A stretch of DNA of 64,000 nt from Vitreoscilla sp. (GCA_030150505.1 JASLFS010000074.1:1-64000), one strand, 5' to 3'; positions 18,330 to 27,154 are shown, counted from the stretch's first letter. Numbers and translations are program-made. The notes: generated by a model not told the origin, from the sequence alone.

Positions 18330-20312
18330 ATGACTTCTAAAATCGCTAATGCTATCCGCTTCTTGTCTGTTGATGCTATTCAAAAGGCTAATTCTGGTCA
18401 CCCTGGCGCTCCGATGGGAATGGCAGAAATGGCGGAAGTGTTATGGACTAAGTTTTTAAAACACAATCCGAAAAATCCTCAGTTTGCCAATCGTGATAGA
18501 TTTGTATTATCAAACGGCCATGCTTCAATGTTGTTGTATAGCTTGTTGCATTTGACTGGTTACAATCTCAGTATTGATGATTTGAAAAATTTTCGCCAAT
18601 TCAAAAGTAGAACCCCAGGCCATCCTGAATATGGTTATACCGATGGCGTTGAAACAACAACTGGACCATTAGGTCAAGGTATTGCCAATGCTGTTGGTTT
18701 GGCTTTGGCTGAGAAAATTTTGGCTGAAGAGTTTAACCGTCCTAATTTTGATATTGTGGATCACAATACTTATGTATTTTTAGGTGATGGTTGTTTAATG
18801 GAAGGTGTTTCTCATGAAGCAGCTTCTTTGGCTGGTACGTTGGGATTGGGTAAGTTAGTCGTTTTTTATGATGATAATAATATCTCAATCGATGGTGAAG
18901 TAGATGGTTGGTTTACAGAAGATATTCCAGCACGCTTTGCTAGCTATGGTTGGCATGTTGTTGCCAATGTAGATGGACATGATGTTGATGCTATTACAGC
19001 TGCAGTTGAAGCAGCTAAAGCAGAACTCAATAAGCCAACAATCATTTGTTGTAAAACAGTGATTGGTAAAGGTTCTCCTTCTAAGCAAGGTACTTCAGCA
19101 ACACATGGTAGCCCATTGGGTGATGAAGAAATTGCTAAAACTCGTCAGGCATTGGGTTGGGATAGCGCTCCTTTTGAAGTGCCTGCTGATATTTACGCAG
19201 CTTGGGATGCTAAAGAAGCTGGTGAGAAGTTAGAAAACGCTTGGAATGAATTGTTTGCAGCTTATCAAGCTCAGTATCCAGAGCTAGCAGCTGAATTTGT
19301 TCGCCGTAATGCTGGTGAATTGCCAAGTAACTTTGATGAGTATGTTCAAGCTGCTTTGAATGATGTTTGTAATGAAGCAAAAACCATTGCTACACGTAAA
19401 GCCAGTCAAAATTCAATTGAAGTGTTGGCAAAAGTATTGCCTGAATTGGTAGGTGGTTCTGCTGATTTGACGCCATCGAATCTAACCAATTGGTCTGCTT
19501 CTAAAGCAGTTACAGCACAAAATGGTGGTAATTATATCCATTATGGTGTTCGTGAGTTTGGTATGGCTGCTATGATGAATGGCATGACACTACATGGCGG
19601 TGTGCGCCCGTTTGGTGCAACATTCTTAATGTTTAGCGAATATGCTCGTAATGCGTTGCGCATGGCTGCATTAATGAAAATTAATCCAGTATTTGTCTTT
19701 ACTCATGATTCAATTGGTTTGGGTGAAGATGGTCCTACTCATCAACCTGTTGAGCAAATTGCGACATTGCGTATGATTCCAAACATGGCTGTTTGGCGTC
19801 CATGTGATACAGCTGAGTCATTGGTGGCATGGGCTGAAGCAGTGAAAGCTGATGATCATCCAAGTACATTAATTTTTAGTCGTCAAAACTTACCATTTGT
19901 ACAACGTTCACAAGAACAGTTGGCTAATATTGCTCGTGGTGGTTATGTATTAAAAGCCAGTGAGCAAGCTGCTCAAGCGGTTATTATTGCGACAGGTTCT
20001 GAAATTGAGATTGCTTTGGCTGCTCAAGCTGATTTGGCTGAGCAAGGTATTTATGTCAATGTGGTTTCTATGCCAAGTACCAATATTTTTGATAAACAAG
20101 ATAAAGCATACCGTGCATCTGTATTACCAAATGATTTGCCTAAGGTTGCCGTTGAAGCTGGCGTGACTGATTTTTGGAGAAAATATGTTGGTTTAGATGG
20201 TGCTGTTGTGGGTATTGATCATTTCGGTGAATCTGCTCCTGCGAAAGTATTGTTTGAAGAGTTTGGTTTGACAGCAGTGGCTATTGTTGACGCAGTGAAG
20301 AATGTTTTGTAA
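18330..20312 (+). CDS. tkt: Transketolase
   Basis: A 660-residue thiamine-diphosphate enzyme that moves two-carbon units in the non-oxidative pentose phosphate pathway. The TPP-binding motif begins GDGCLMEG at 152-159 and runs to DDNN at 181-184; the N-terminal SGHPGAPMG (22-30) and the HDSIGLGEDGPTHQP block of the pyrimidine domain are clear. The 350 bases upstream hold the DUF3149 promoter and are otherwise AT-rich; ribosome site is a weak TTAGG. It is a single-gene unit with its own terminator. Confidence 0.96.
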   Translation: MTSKIANAIRFLSVDAIQKANSGHPGAPMGMAEMAEVLWTKFLKHNPKNPQFANRDRFVLSNGHASMLLYSLLHLTGYNLSIDDLKNFRQFKSRTPGHPEYGYTDGVETTTGPLGQGIANAVGLALAEKILAEEFNRPNFDIVDHNTYVFLGDGCLMEGVSHEAASLAGTLGLGKLVVFYDDNNISIDGEVDGWFTEDIPARFASYGWHVVANVDGHDVDAITAAVEAAKAELNKPTIICCKTVIGKGSPSKQGTSATHGSPLGDEEIAKTRQALGWDSAPFEVPADIYAAWDAKEAGEKLENAWNELFAAYQAQYPELAAEFVRRNAGELPSNFDEYVQAALNDVCNEAKTIATRKASQNSIEVLAKVLPELVGGSADLTPSNLTNWSASKAVTAQNGGNYIHYGVREFGMAAMMNGMTLHGGVRPFGATFLMFSEYARNALRMAALMKINPVFVFTHDSIGLGEDGPTHQPVEQIATLRMIPNMAVWRPCDTAESLVAWAEAVKADDHPSTLIFSRQNLPFVQRSQEQLANIARGGYVLKASEQAAQAVIIATGSEIEIALAAQADLAEQGIYVNVVSMPSTNIFDKQDKAYRASVLPNDLPKVAVEAGVTDFWRKYVGLDGAVVGIDHFGESAPAKVLFEEFGLTAVAIVDAVKNVL

Positions 20313-20332
20313 AAAATATTTTTGATATGGTT

Positions 20333-20367
20333 AAAAAGCCTAAGCATTCACGCTTAGGCTTTTTTTA
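20333..20367 (+). terminator. Terminator of tkt, probably bidirectional
   Basis: Perfect 13-bp arms (AAAAAGCCTAAGC at 20333-20345, complement 20352-20364), loop ATTCAC, T run. It lies between convergent tkt and the P-type ATPase gene. Confidence 0.93.
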
Positions 20368-20414
20368 TTAACAATGCAGATTGATAGAGAATAGCCAAGT
20401 CAGATTGTTTGCTG

Positions 20415-22604
20415 CTATTTATTTTCTTTCATTAATCTTAAGCTATTTAATGTCACTAATATGGTAGCGCCCATATCAGCTAAAATGGCAATCCAAAGTG
20501 TTAGCCAGCCGGGAATAACCAATAGCAAAGCTAAAAGTTTAAGTGATAAGGAGAAGCCAATATTTTGCTTGATAATGCGGGTTGTTCGTCGGCTAAGCTG
20601 AATTACATATGGTAGCTTACTTAAGTCATCTTGCATAAAAGCAATATTAGCTGTTTCTAGTGCTGTGTCTGTGCCACCTTGTCCCATTGCAATGCCTAAT
20701 GATGAAGCAGCTAGAGCAGGGGCATCATTCACGCCATCTCCTACCATGGCTGTTTTGCCTATGTCAGTTTGAAGCTTTTGAATGAATTGCAATTTATCTT
20801 GTGGTAATAAATTGGCTTGTATTTGATCAATGCCAATTTGATTGGCTACTTTTTGCGCTGTGTGAGAATTATCCCCAGTGAGCATGATGGTTTTAATGTT
20901 TTGCTGGTGTAGTTGTTTGATAACACTCGCTGCGTTATCACGGATGCTATCAATTGCAGCAATATACGCAATGATTTCTTGTGATGTACCTAATAACATC
21001 ACGGTTTTTTGTTCTTGTTGCAAGGCAATGATTGAATGATTTAATGTTTCAGGGAGCCTTATTTTTAGATATTCTTCAAAAAGAGCAGGATTACCAATGT
21101 AGTATGTTTGCTTGTCAATATCAGCTTGAATGCCCTTGCCAGTAATGGCTTGAAAATTAGCGATGCTTTTATCAATAATATTATCTTGTTGATTCACATG
21201 ACTCACAATGGCTTTTGATAAAGGATGTTGTGACTGAATTTCTAGTGCTTTTGCAATGGCGTAAATATCATTTTCAGGGTGATTATTTAATACAATAAAT
21301 TCGGTTACTTCAGGACTACCTTTGGTTAGCGTACCTGTTTTATCAAAAGCGATGGCTTTGATTTGGCTGGCTACTTCAAGGTAAATACCACCTTTAATCA
21401 AAATCCCTTTTTTTGCAGCATGTCCAATTGCAGTCACAATAGCAACTGGTGTTGAAATAACCAATGCACATGGGCAACCAACCACCAATACAGCTAAGCC
21501 TTGGTAAATCCATTGATACCAATTAGCGCCAAAGAAAAGTGGTGGTACGATGGCAATGAGCGCTGCAATCATCATAATAATTGGGGTGTAGTATTTGGCA
21601 AAATGGTCAATGAATTGTTGTGCTGGTGCTTTTTGTAATTGTGCTTCTTCTACTAATTCAACAATTTTGGCTAACGTAGAATCTTTCGCCGCTTTGGTTA
21701 CACGAACTTCTAAAGCACCTTCTTCATTTAATGTGCCAGCAAATACTTCATCACCAATGGTTTTATTAACAGGCATTGATTCCCCAGTAATAGCAGCTTG
21801 ATTTAAGCTAGAATGCCCAGAAATGACTTCCCCATCCATTGGAACTTTTTGTGCAGGTTTGATGAGCACAATATTGCCAACTTCCACATCACGAATGGGC
21901 ATGACTTTCCACTCATTCCCTTGCTTAACCAGTGCGTCTTGTGGAGCCATTTTAATCAGTGATTGGATGGATTGGCGTGTTTTATCCATTGAATAGGCTT
22001 CTAATGCTTCATTTATTGCAAATAAAATAACAACAGCTGCGCCTTCCAGATATTCTCCAATAATGACTGCACCAATGATGGCTATTGTCATCAATGTATT
22101 CATATCGAAAATTAACTTAGATAAATTTTTTAAACCCTGCCAAAATAAAGTGTAACCACCAATGATCATTGTTGCTAGATAACCAACAAGTACCAGGGTG
22201 TTATTTGGATTGTCGCTTTTGCTGAGAAAATAGGTAACTGCTAAAACAATAGCTGCGATGCAGACCTTAATGTTTTCTGGTTGTTGGTAAAATGGCTTTT
22301 GAATGGTGATGATTTCTTGGTCTTCTGAGAAAATTTGTAAATTCTCAAATGCGCCTGCTTTGGTAATGTCAGTTAATGAAACATCACCACTAATGGCTAC
22401 TTTGCTAGCAGCAAAGTTGACTGTAGCGCAGGTAACGTTAGGCAGTTTGTTGAGGTTATCTTCAAATGTGCTCGCACAATGAGCGCAAGTTAAGCCCTCA
22501 ATTTTATAGGTGGTTTTACTATCACCATGTTTTGCACTATGGGCATTTTGTGGATGATGGCAATTGTTATCTGAGCATTTTGTTGGGCGGTTATCTGATG
22601 ACAT
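20415..22604 (-). CDS. cadA: Zn2+/Cd2+/Pb2+-exporting P1B-type ATPase
   Basis: A 729-residue metal pump. One heavy-metal-associated domain has the GLTCAHC site (Cys40, Cys43) after a His/Cys-rich leader (CSDNNCHHPQNAH). TGES is at 273-276, the transmembrane CPC motif at 377-379, and the phosphorylated aspartate is Asp421 in DKTGTLTKG; GDGVNDAPAL appears later. The CPC with C-terminal features and the CadC-like repressor beside it favour divalent soft metals over copper. It starts 5 bases after the repressor stop, so the two are co-transcribed. zntA is an equally valid name. Confidence 0.9.
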   Translation of the reverse strand: MSSDNRPTKCSDNNCHHPQNAHSAKHGDSKTTYKIEGLTCAHCASTFEDNLNKLPNVTCATVNFAASKVAISGDVSLTDITKAGAFENLQIFSEDQEIITIQKPFYQQPENIKVCIAAIVLAVTYFLSKSDNPNNTLVLVGYLATMIIGGYTLFWQGLKNLSKLIFDMNTLMTIAIIGAVIIGEYLEGAAVVILFAINEALEAYSMDKTRQSIQSLIKMAPQDALVKQGNEWKVMPIRDVEVGNIVLIKPAQKVPMDGEVISGHSSLNQAAITGESMPVNKTIGDEVFAGTLNEEGALEVRVTKAAKDSTLAKIVELVEEAQLQKAPAQQFIDHFAKYYTPIIMMIAALIAIVPPLFFGANWYQWIYQGLAVLVVGCPCALVISTPVAIVTAIGHAAKKGILIKGGIYLEVASQIKAIAFDKTGTLTKGSPEVTEFIVLNNHPENDIYAIAKALEIQSQHPLSKAIVSHVNQQDNIIDKSIANFQAITGKGIQADIDKQTYYIGNPALFEEYLKIRLPETLNHSIIALQQEQKTVMLLGTSQEIIAYIAAIDSIRDNAASVIKQLHQQNIKTIMLTGDNSHTAQKVANQIGIDQIQANLLPQDKLQFIQKLQTDIGKTAMVGDGVNDAPALAASSLGIAMGQGGTDTALETANIAFMQDDLSKLPYVIQLSRRTTRIIKQNIGFSLSLKLLALLLVIPGWLTLWIAILADMGATILVTLNSLRLMKENK
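21048..21059 (-). repeat. DNA-uptake-like sequence, C variant
   Basis: The minus strand reads AGGCTCCCTGAA, inside the cadA coding region. The same 12-mer occurs at three other sites (29765-29776, 35931-35942, 35945-35956). Confidence 0.6.
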
Positions 22605-22609
22605 GATGA

Positions 22610-22966
22610 TTACTCCTCATTTTTATGCGTAATTGCCGTTAAAATTAGTTCACGGATATGTTCATCATCTAAAGAATAAAAAGACATTTTGCCATCTTTT
22701 CTAATCTTTAAAATAGCTTGCTTATGTAAGGTGCGTAAATGATGCGAAGTTGTTGCGACAGATGCACCAAGTATGTGAGCTAAGTCACAAACGCATAGCT
22801 CATCGCATTGACACAGAGCATATGCAATCTTGAAGCGATTATTGTCTGCTAATGCTTTAAATAATAATGCAACACTGGCTAAGTTTTCTTTGGCAATGGC
22901 GGTTAATGCCATATCCACTTTGTCGGGCTCGTGTGGAGCGATATCGCAATGATGATGTTGGTGCAT
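22610..22966 (-). CDS. cadC: CadC-like ArsR-family metal-sensing repressor
   Basis: A 118-residue winged-helix repressor. It has the ELCVCDL motif with Cys58 and Cys60 and an N-terminal Cys7, the set that binds Cd/Pb in Staphylococcus CadC; the C-terminal helix has Asp101, His103, His114 and Glu117, which match the numbering of the second (alpha-5, zinc) site. Extra Cys52 and Cys54 (CQCDE) are present. The recognition helix is near ASVATTSHHLRTL. Two matching operators lie directly upstream, so it probably represses itself and cadA until metal binds. Confidence 0.88.
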   Translation of the reverse strand: MHQHHHCDIAPHEPDKVDMALTAIAKENLASVALLFKALADNNRFKIAYALCQCDELCVCDLAHILGASVATTSHHLRTLHKQAILKIRKDGKMSFYSLDDEHIRELILTAITHKNEE

Positions 22967-22973
22967 AAGTTTT

Positions 22974-22995
22974 CATTCAAGTAATTGTTTGAATG
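22974..22995. promoter_or_regulatory. ArsR-type operator 1 (proximal)
   Basis: Inverted repeat CATTCAA/TTGAATG (22974-22980 and 22989-22995) 7 bases before the cadC start codon. It shares ATTCAAGTAATT with operator 2 and resembles the ATTCAA...TTGAAT sites of SmtB/CadC repressors. Confidence 0.65.
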
Positions 22996-23017
22996 ATTGT
23001 AATGGCATTAAAATTTA

Positions 23018-23040
23018 TATTCAAGTAATTATTTGAATGA
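23018..23040. promoter_or_regulatory. ArsR-type operator 2 (distal)
   Basis: Second copy of the palindrome, ATTCAA 23019-23024 and TTGAAT 23033-23038, 44-45 bases from the first (about four helical turns). The pair would let two repressor dimers bind on the same DNA face and cover the cadC promoter. Confidence 0.65.
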
Positions 23041-23161
23041 ATAGAATTTTTTAATGAGAAAGCGAGAATAGAAAGTGGTAATATAACCCGCACCAGATTC
23101 ACACAAAATAGATAATTTATTTTTATAATTGCTTAGTTTCAATTAAAAATTAGGGAAATTT

Positions 23162-24175
23162 ATGTCAATAAAGCAATGGCTCAAGGGGAAAGACATTGAA
23201 TTTAGTGTCAAACGTTATGGTATTGATGCATTAAATTTTATGGCTTTGGGGTTATTTAGTTCATTATTGGTTGGTTTAATTTTAAAAACAATTGGTACTT
23301 GGGCAGGTTTGCCATGGTTAGTAGATATTGGCACGCAAGCACAAAGTTTAATGGGCGCTGCAATCGGTGTAGGCGTGGCTTATGCTTTGAAAGCGCCGCC
23401 ATTGGTTATGTTCTCTAGTGTGATTACAGGGATGGCTGGAGCAACGTTAGGTGGGCCTGTTGGTTGTTTTTTTGCAGCAGCTTTAGGGGCTGAGTTTGGT
23501 AAGTTGGTTAGTAAATCAACACCTATCGATATTGTTATTACACCATCTATAACATTAATTGTTGGTATTGCTGTTGCTCAATATATTGGGCCACCCATTG
23601 CTGTTTTTATGAACGCATGTGGCGCTTTAATTATGTGGGCAGTGGAGTTGGAGCCATTTTTAATGGGAATGCTGGTGTCAGTCATTATGGGCATGTTATT
23701 AACATTGCCAGTTTCTAGTGCAGCCATTGCTATTTCATTATCGTTAAGTGGATTGGCAGCTGGTGCGGCAACTGTTGGTTGTGCAACTCAAATGGTTGGC
23801 TTTGCCGTCATGAGTTACAAGGAAAATCGTTTGGCTGGTTTGTTAAGTCAGGGATTAGGAACCAGTATGCTGCAAATGCCGAATATCGTGAAAAATCCTA
23901 AGATTTGGATTCCAACCATTGCTGCCAGTGCTATTTTAGGACCTGTTGCAACGATGGTGTTTAAAATGCAAAATATTCCATCTGGTGCTGGTATGGGAAC
24001 CAGTGGATTGGTTGGGCAAATTGGTACGATTACAGCAATGGGAGACAGTACTTGGGTGTGGTTTAGCATTGGAATATTGCACTTTGTTTTACCGGCTGTG
24101 TTAACGTTACTGATAACCGCTTTCTGTCGTCGTCGTCATTGGATAAAAGATGGTGATTTGAAATTAGATATCTAA
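23162..24175 (+). CDS. PTS EIIC-like integral membrane protein (PTS_EIIC_2 family)
   Basis: A 337-residue very hydrophobic protein with about eight to ten membrane helices and glycine-rich repeats (GAAIGVGVAYALKAPP, GMAGATLGGPVGCFFAAALGAEF). It resembles the PF13303 family of stand-alone EIIC-like proteins found in Neisseria, which are not joined to EIIA/EIIB domains; no substrate is known and no PTS partner is nearby. Ribosome site TAGGGAAATTT. It is divergent from cadC, so its promoter may feel the operators, but this is unproven. Confidence 0.75.
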   Translation: MSIKQWLKGKDIEFSVKRYGIDALNFMALGLFSSLLVGLILKTIGTWAGLPWLVDIGTQAQSLMGAAIGVGVAYALKAPPLVMFSSVITGMAGATLGGPVGCFFAAALGAEFGKLVSKSTPIDIVITPSITLIVGIAVAQYIGPPIAVFMNACGALIMWAVELEPFLMGMLVSVIMGMLLTLPVSSAAIAISLSLSGLAAGAATVGCATQMVGFAVMSYKENRLAGLLSQGLGTSMLQMPNIVKNPKIWIPTIAASAILGPVATMVFKMQNIPSGAGMGTSGLVGQIGTITAMGDSTWVWFSIGILHFVLPAVLTLLITAFCRRRHWIKDGDLKLDI

Positions 24176-24201
24176 AAAAAGCTGCGTTAGCAGCTTTTTA
24201 A
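24176..24201. terminator. Bidirectional terminator between PTS_EIIC-like gene and yqaE
   Basis: Perfect 10-bp arms AAAAAGCTGC/GCAGCTTTTT (24176-24185 and 24190-24199), loop GTTA. It fills the gap between two convergent genes. Confidence 0.92.
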
Positions 24202-24203
24202 TA

Positions 24204-24392
24204 TTAAGAGCGCATGGCATTTTTAATTTTTTGATCAGTTTTGTATTGAGATAAGGCATATACCGACCAAATGACAGCAGGTAACCAGCCAATAATGGTA
24301 ATTTGTAATATGAAACAAACAATACCTGCAAAAGGTCTGCCAATGGTGAAAAATTGTAACCATGGTAGTAATAATGCGATTAGTAATCTCAT
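24204..24392 (-). CDS. YqaE/Pmp3-family small membrane protein
   Basis: A 62-residue protein with two hydrophobic helices (about 2-22 and 25-47) of the Pmp3/YqaE type; the GWLPAVIWSVYAL segment is characteristic. Family members in plants and yeast affect membrane potential under salt stress; bacterial roles are little known. No good ribosome site precedes the ATG. Confidence 0.7.
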   Translation of the reverse strand: MRLLIALLLPWLQFFTIGRPFAGIVCFILQITIIGWLPAVIWSVYALSQYKTDQKIKNAMRS

Positions 24393-24485
24393 AAAAGTAT
24401 GCTTTAGATGTTATTAATATTGAATATGTTAATGTTTTGAATTTGTTTAATCAATGGTTTTGTATCTATTGATTATGTGAGATAG

Positions 24486-24516
24486 AAAAAAAGGCCAGAT
24501 TAATGGCCTTTTTTGT
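24486..24516 (-). terminator. Terminator of the three-lipoprotein operon
   Basis: 10-bp arms AAAAAGGCCA/TGGCCTTTTT (24488-24497 and 24504-24513), loop GATTAA, flanked by A/T runs, directly behind the DUF799 gene. Confidence 0.9.
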
Positions 24517-24522
24517 GGTTGA

Positions 24523-25182
24523 TTATTGATGAGGTTCGCCTTGTTGTGGCGAGTAAGGGCCGTAAATTAAACCATTTTTTGTTTGAGCCGATACCAATTT
24601 ATAATTGGCTTGTGGCACTAAGTGATGGCTACGATTATTACTGGTATCAACTACCTGTTTGACCAATGCATTCACCAATGAGCCCAGAATACCTCCGGAT
24701 TGATCACTTTGCTCAATGGCTGTTGCTTTCCCTGTCCATAAAGGCTGACTTGTCTTGGCATCAATTAATTTTCCTTCCACGGTTACTTTAGAAGTGCTGG
24801 ATATAATCTGATATGAAGAACCAAAATCATGGATGGTTAAATACAAGATGGCATCCGGAGCAAAAATCTCATTTAATTTTCCAATGCTTATTTTTTGAAT
24901 GTCATCTGCTTCATATAAACCATTCGATTTAAACGTTTCCTCTACAACGCCTACAGGTAAAACATAATAACCAGATTCGCCCACAGGATATGATATTTGG
25001 GCATAAACGCTATTGGTTGCTTTGACATCGGGTGAGTGGTTTATTGGTGGCAAAATCAAAATAGATTTTGGTTTAGATGCTTGAAAAGCAGAATGATCCG
25101 TGCTCGGTTCATCCATGTTTGCGCAGCCAAATAAACTTAAGCTGACCATCAAAATTGAGAGCCATTTCATTGTCTTTTTCAT
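24523..25182 (-). CDS. DUF799 lipoprotein (GNA1162 family)
   Basis: A 219-residue lipoprotein with lipobox LFGC (Cys20). The DUF799 family includes Neisseria GNA1162, an outer-membrane lipoprotein whose fold is related to TolB/CsgG-type secretion proteins. It overlaps the stop of the DUF4810 gene by 4 bases (ATGA). The gene set CsgG-DUF4810-DUF799 recurs in Gram-negatives and is thought to form one envelope assembly; the cargo is not known. Confidence 0.85.
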   Translation of the reverse strand: MKKTMKWLSILMVSLSLFGCANMDEPSTDHSAFQASKPKSILILPPINHSPDVKATNSVYAQISYPVGESGYYVLPVGVVEETFKSNGLYEADDIQKISIGKLNEIFAPDAILYLTIHDFGSSYQIISSTSKVTVEGKLIDAKTSQPLWTGKATAIEQSDQSGGILGSLVNALVKQVVDTSNNRSHHLVPQANYKLVSAQTKNGLIYGPYSPQQGEPHQ

Positions 25183-25529
25183 TTGCTAACCTGAGAGATA
25201 AGATAATTCATGTATTGAGTAGACTCAGGATAAATTGTTTTCTCTTTTGATAACAATGAAATGCCTTTATCACGTTGTCCTGATTTGATGTACAGCATGC
25301 CTAAATGCGCATAAAGTCCAGGGGCGACTGTTCTATTATGCTCATGGGCAATTTGAATGCTTTTTTCTAGTTTCTGAATTTGCTCATCAATTGATGATTG
25401 GCCTTCTAAGCCATCATAAACCACACTTTGGTAATCTCCCCAGGAAAACAAAGTGGATTGCTGATTGGTAGCACAAGCAGTTAATAGAAGTAGGGAAGCT
25501 AGGCTGCAGGCCAATAAATATTTTTTCAT
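25179..25529 (-). CDS. DUF4810 lipoprotein
   Basis: A 116-residue lipoprotein; signal MKKYLLACSLASLLLLTAC puts the lipidated residue at Cys19. A GDYQSVVYDGLEG block and a TPR-like region near the C-terminus (APGLYAHLGMLYIKSGQRDKGISLL) match DUF4810. I chose ATG 25529 over the in-frame upstream codon at 25562, as the signal peptide begins there and the upstream part overlaps the preceding gene. Confidence 0.8.
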   Translation of the reverse strand: MKKYLLACSLASLLLLTACATNQQSTLFSWGDYQSVVYDGLEGQSSIDEQIQKLEKSIQIAHEHNRTVAPGLYAHLGMLYIKSGQRDKGISLLSKEKTIYPESTQYMNYLISQVSK

Positions 25530-25540
25530 GAGTAACCTAG

Positions 25541-26215
25541 TTATTGACCAAGCGGTTGCCAAGCATTGGTTTCAATGCCTTTAACTAAATTATCGACAGC
25601 ATTTCGAATAGCAAGATCCAAAACTTTGCCATTGAGTGTTGAATCATATCCTGCTGTTCCACCGAAGCCAACGATTTCTCGGTTAGATAAGCTATATTCA
25701 CCAGCACCTTGAGATGAGTAAACAACTTGTGAAGTATTGACATCAACAATATTTAAGCTAACTTTTGCATAAGCAATTTGTTTTTTACCACGACCTAAAA
25801 TGCCGAAAAGTTGATGGTCACCCGTTGTTTTGCGTCCAAACTCAGTAACATCGCCTGTTACAACATATTTGGCACCAATAATTTGGTTATTTTTTTTGTT
25901 AAATTGAGCTTCACGTTGTAATGCAGATAAATTAGCACGATCCATCATATTAAAACGACCAGTTTGGTGTAAATGAGTCATTAGAATTGTTTGTGCTTGG
26001 CTGCCAAGTTGATCAGAGCCGTCAGAGAAGACGCCATTGCTAAAGCTGGATTTGTTAACAAATTGGCCGATGGCTAGATTTGCTTTAGGACCTTGATATG
26101 AATAAGCGCTGCTAGAAGCAGATGTTTGTTCAACATTTAATGATTGAAAAGATTCAGATGCGCAACCAGAAAGTAATGCTAAACCAATAATTGAGATGGT
26201 TAGTTTCTTGATCAT
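25541..26215 (-). CDS. CsgG/HfaB-family lipoprotein
   Basis: A 224-residue protein with lipobox LSGC (Cys18), related to the curli secretion channel CsgG and to HfaB. The block LGSQAQTILMTHLHQTGRFNMMDR followed by GAKYVVTGDVTEFGR and the C-terminal LDLAIRNAVDNLVKGI is typical. No curlin gene is nearby, so it is the CsgG-like member of the DUF4810/DUF799 set, not a curli system. ATG 26215 gives a normal lipoprotein signal; 26233 is also open. Neither has a clear ribosome site. Confidence 0.82.
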   Translation of the reverse strand: MIKKLTISIIGLALLSGCASESFQSLNVEQTSASSSAYSYQGPKANLAIGQFVNKSSFSNGVFSDGSDQLGSQAQTILMTHLHQTGRFNMMDRANLSALQREAQFNKKNNQIIGAKYVVTGDVTEFGRKTTGDHQLFGILGRGKKQIAYAKVSLNIVDVNTSQVVYSSQGAGEYSLSNREIVGFGGTAGYDSTLNGKVLDLAIRNAVDNLVKGIETNAWQPLGQ

Positions 26216-26261
26216 AATACGGTATTCTTTCATTTATATGAATGAGAAAATTCCGTATTAT
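26214..26261. repeat. Inverted repeat over the start of the CsgG-family gene
   Basis: Arms ATAATACGG (26214-26222) and CCGTATTAT (26253-26261), 30 bases apart, with a smaller palindrome inside (TCATT/AATGA). The first arm includes the start codon of the minus-strand gene, so the mRNA leader could hide the initiation site. It could also be a repressor site. Confidence 0.4.
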
Positions 26262-26290
26262 AACTTAAAATTTAATTTTCTATTAATAAT

Positions 26291-27154
26291 TTAAACTGAT
26301 TTCATTCGTTTTTTAGAACGTTCAGCTCTCTTTCTTTCTCGCAAAAATGCAATTGCCTGTTGTTTTTCTGATTCAGAACCCAGTTCAATATCTTTCATAG
26401 CCTGCCGAATGGCTGCTTGATCAATAGCATCTTGAATTTTTTCTTGTACCAATTGAGTTTGGTTGCTTGGAGCAACTGCTTTATCGACTAATTTTTCTGC
26501 TTTTGCTGCTGCTTTATTGAGTAAATCTAAAGGATTGAAAGCTGCTTTAGGAGGCGTTGCTTGTGTTTGATGATTTAAATTGGCTTCACGTTGCGCTAGA
26601 TATTCGGTGCGCTCTTGTTTATCACGCGATAGGCGATTTGTATGCCAAGTGTATCTTGATTTTGCATGAGCTGCGGCACGTTCTGATGGCTCAATAATGC
26701 TTGAATGGCTTAGATAATCATCTTTTGGTAAAAAATCATTATCGACATCTTGCATGTGAATACAGTCAACAGGGCAAGGTTCAAGGCATAATTCACAGCC
26801 AGTACATTCATTTGTTAATACAGTATGCATTAATTTTGTTGTACCTAAAATAGCATCAACAGGGCATGCTTTAATGCAGGCCATACAGCCAATGCAAACA
26901 TCCTCATCAATCCAAGCAATGGCTTTTGGTTTTACAGACTGCACAGGATCGGCAATAGGAATGATTGGAATATCAAGTAAAGAAGCCAAAGCTTGGATAG
27001 TGCGATCACCACCAGGAGGGCATAAGTTAATTTCTGCTTGCTGATTGGCAATGGCCTCTGCATAAGGCGCACAACCAGAGTAACCGCACTGACCACATTG
27101 TGTTTGGGGTAATTTTGCTTCTATTGATTCAATCATTAATTTTGTACTAACCAT
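26291..27154 (-). CDS. rsxB: RsxB/RnfB-like polyferredoxin, soluble and without partner genes
   Basis: A 287-residue iron-sulfur protein. The N-terminal Fe-S domain uses Cys20, Cys23, Cys28 and Cys45 (CGQCGYSGC), and two ferredoxin motifs follow at Cys87/90/93/97 and Cys117/120/123/127. The tail is basic and Ala/Gln-rich. The N-terminal membrane anchor of true RnfB is absent and no other rnf/rsx genes are near, as with the orphan RnfB of other Betaproteobacteria. It may feed electrons to nitrogenous or radical-SAM enzymes; the partner is unknown. Start could also be Met7. Confidence 0.82.
   Translation of the reverse strand: MVSTKLMIESIEAKLPQTQCGQCGYSGCAPYAEAIANQQAEINLCPPGGDRTIQALASLLDIPIIPIADPVQSVKPKAIAWIDEDVCIGCMACIKACPVDAILGTTKLMHTVLTNECTGCELCLEPCPVDCIHMQDVDNDFLPKDDYLSHSSIIEPSERAAAHAKSRYTWHTNRLSRDKQERTEYLAQREANLNHQTQATPPKAAFNPLDLLNKAAAKAEKLVDKAVAPSNQTQLVQEKIQDAIDQAAIRQAMKDIELGSESEKQQAIAFLRERKRAERSKKRMKSV

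Noticed and set aside
23162..24175. Complete sugar phosphotransferase system
   Set aside because: The protein is EIIC-like only; no EIIA, EIIB, HPr or sugar enzyme genes are near.
25541..26233. Curli secretion system
   Set aside because: Only a CsgG-like protein is present; no curlin or CsgE/F-like gene. The DUF4810/DUF799 neighbours define a different set.
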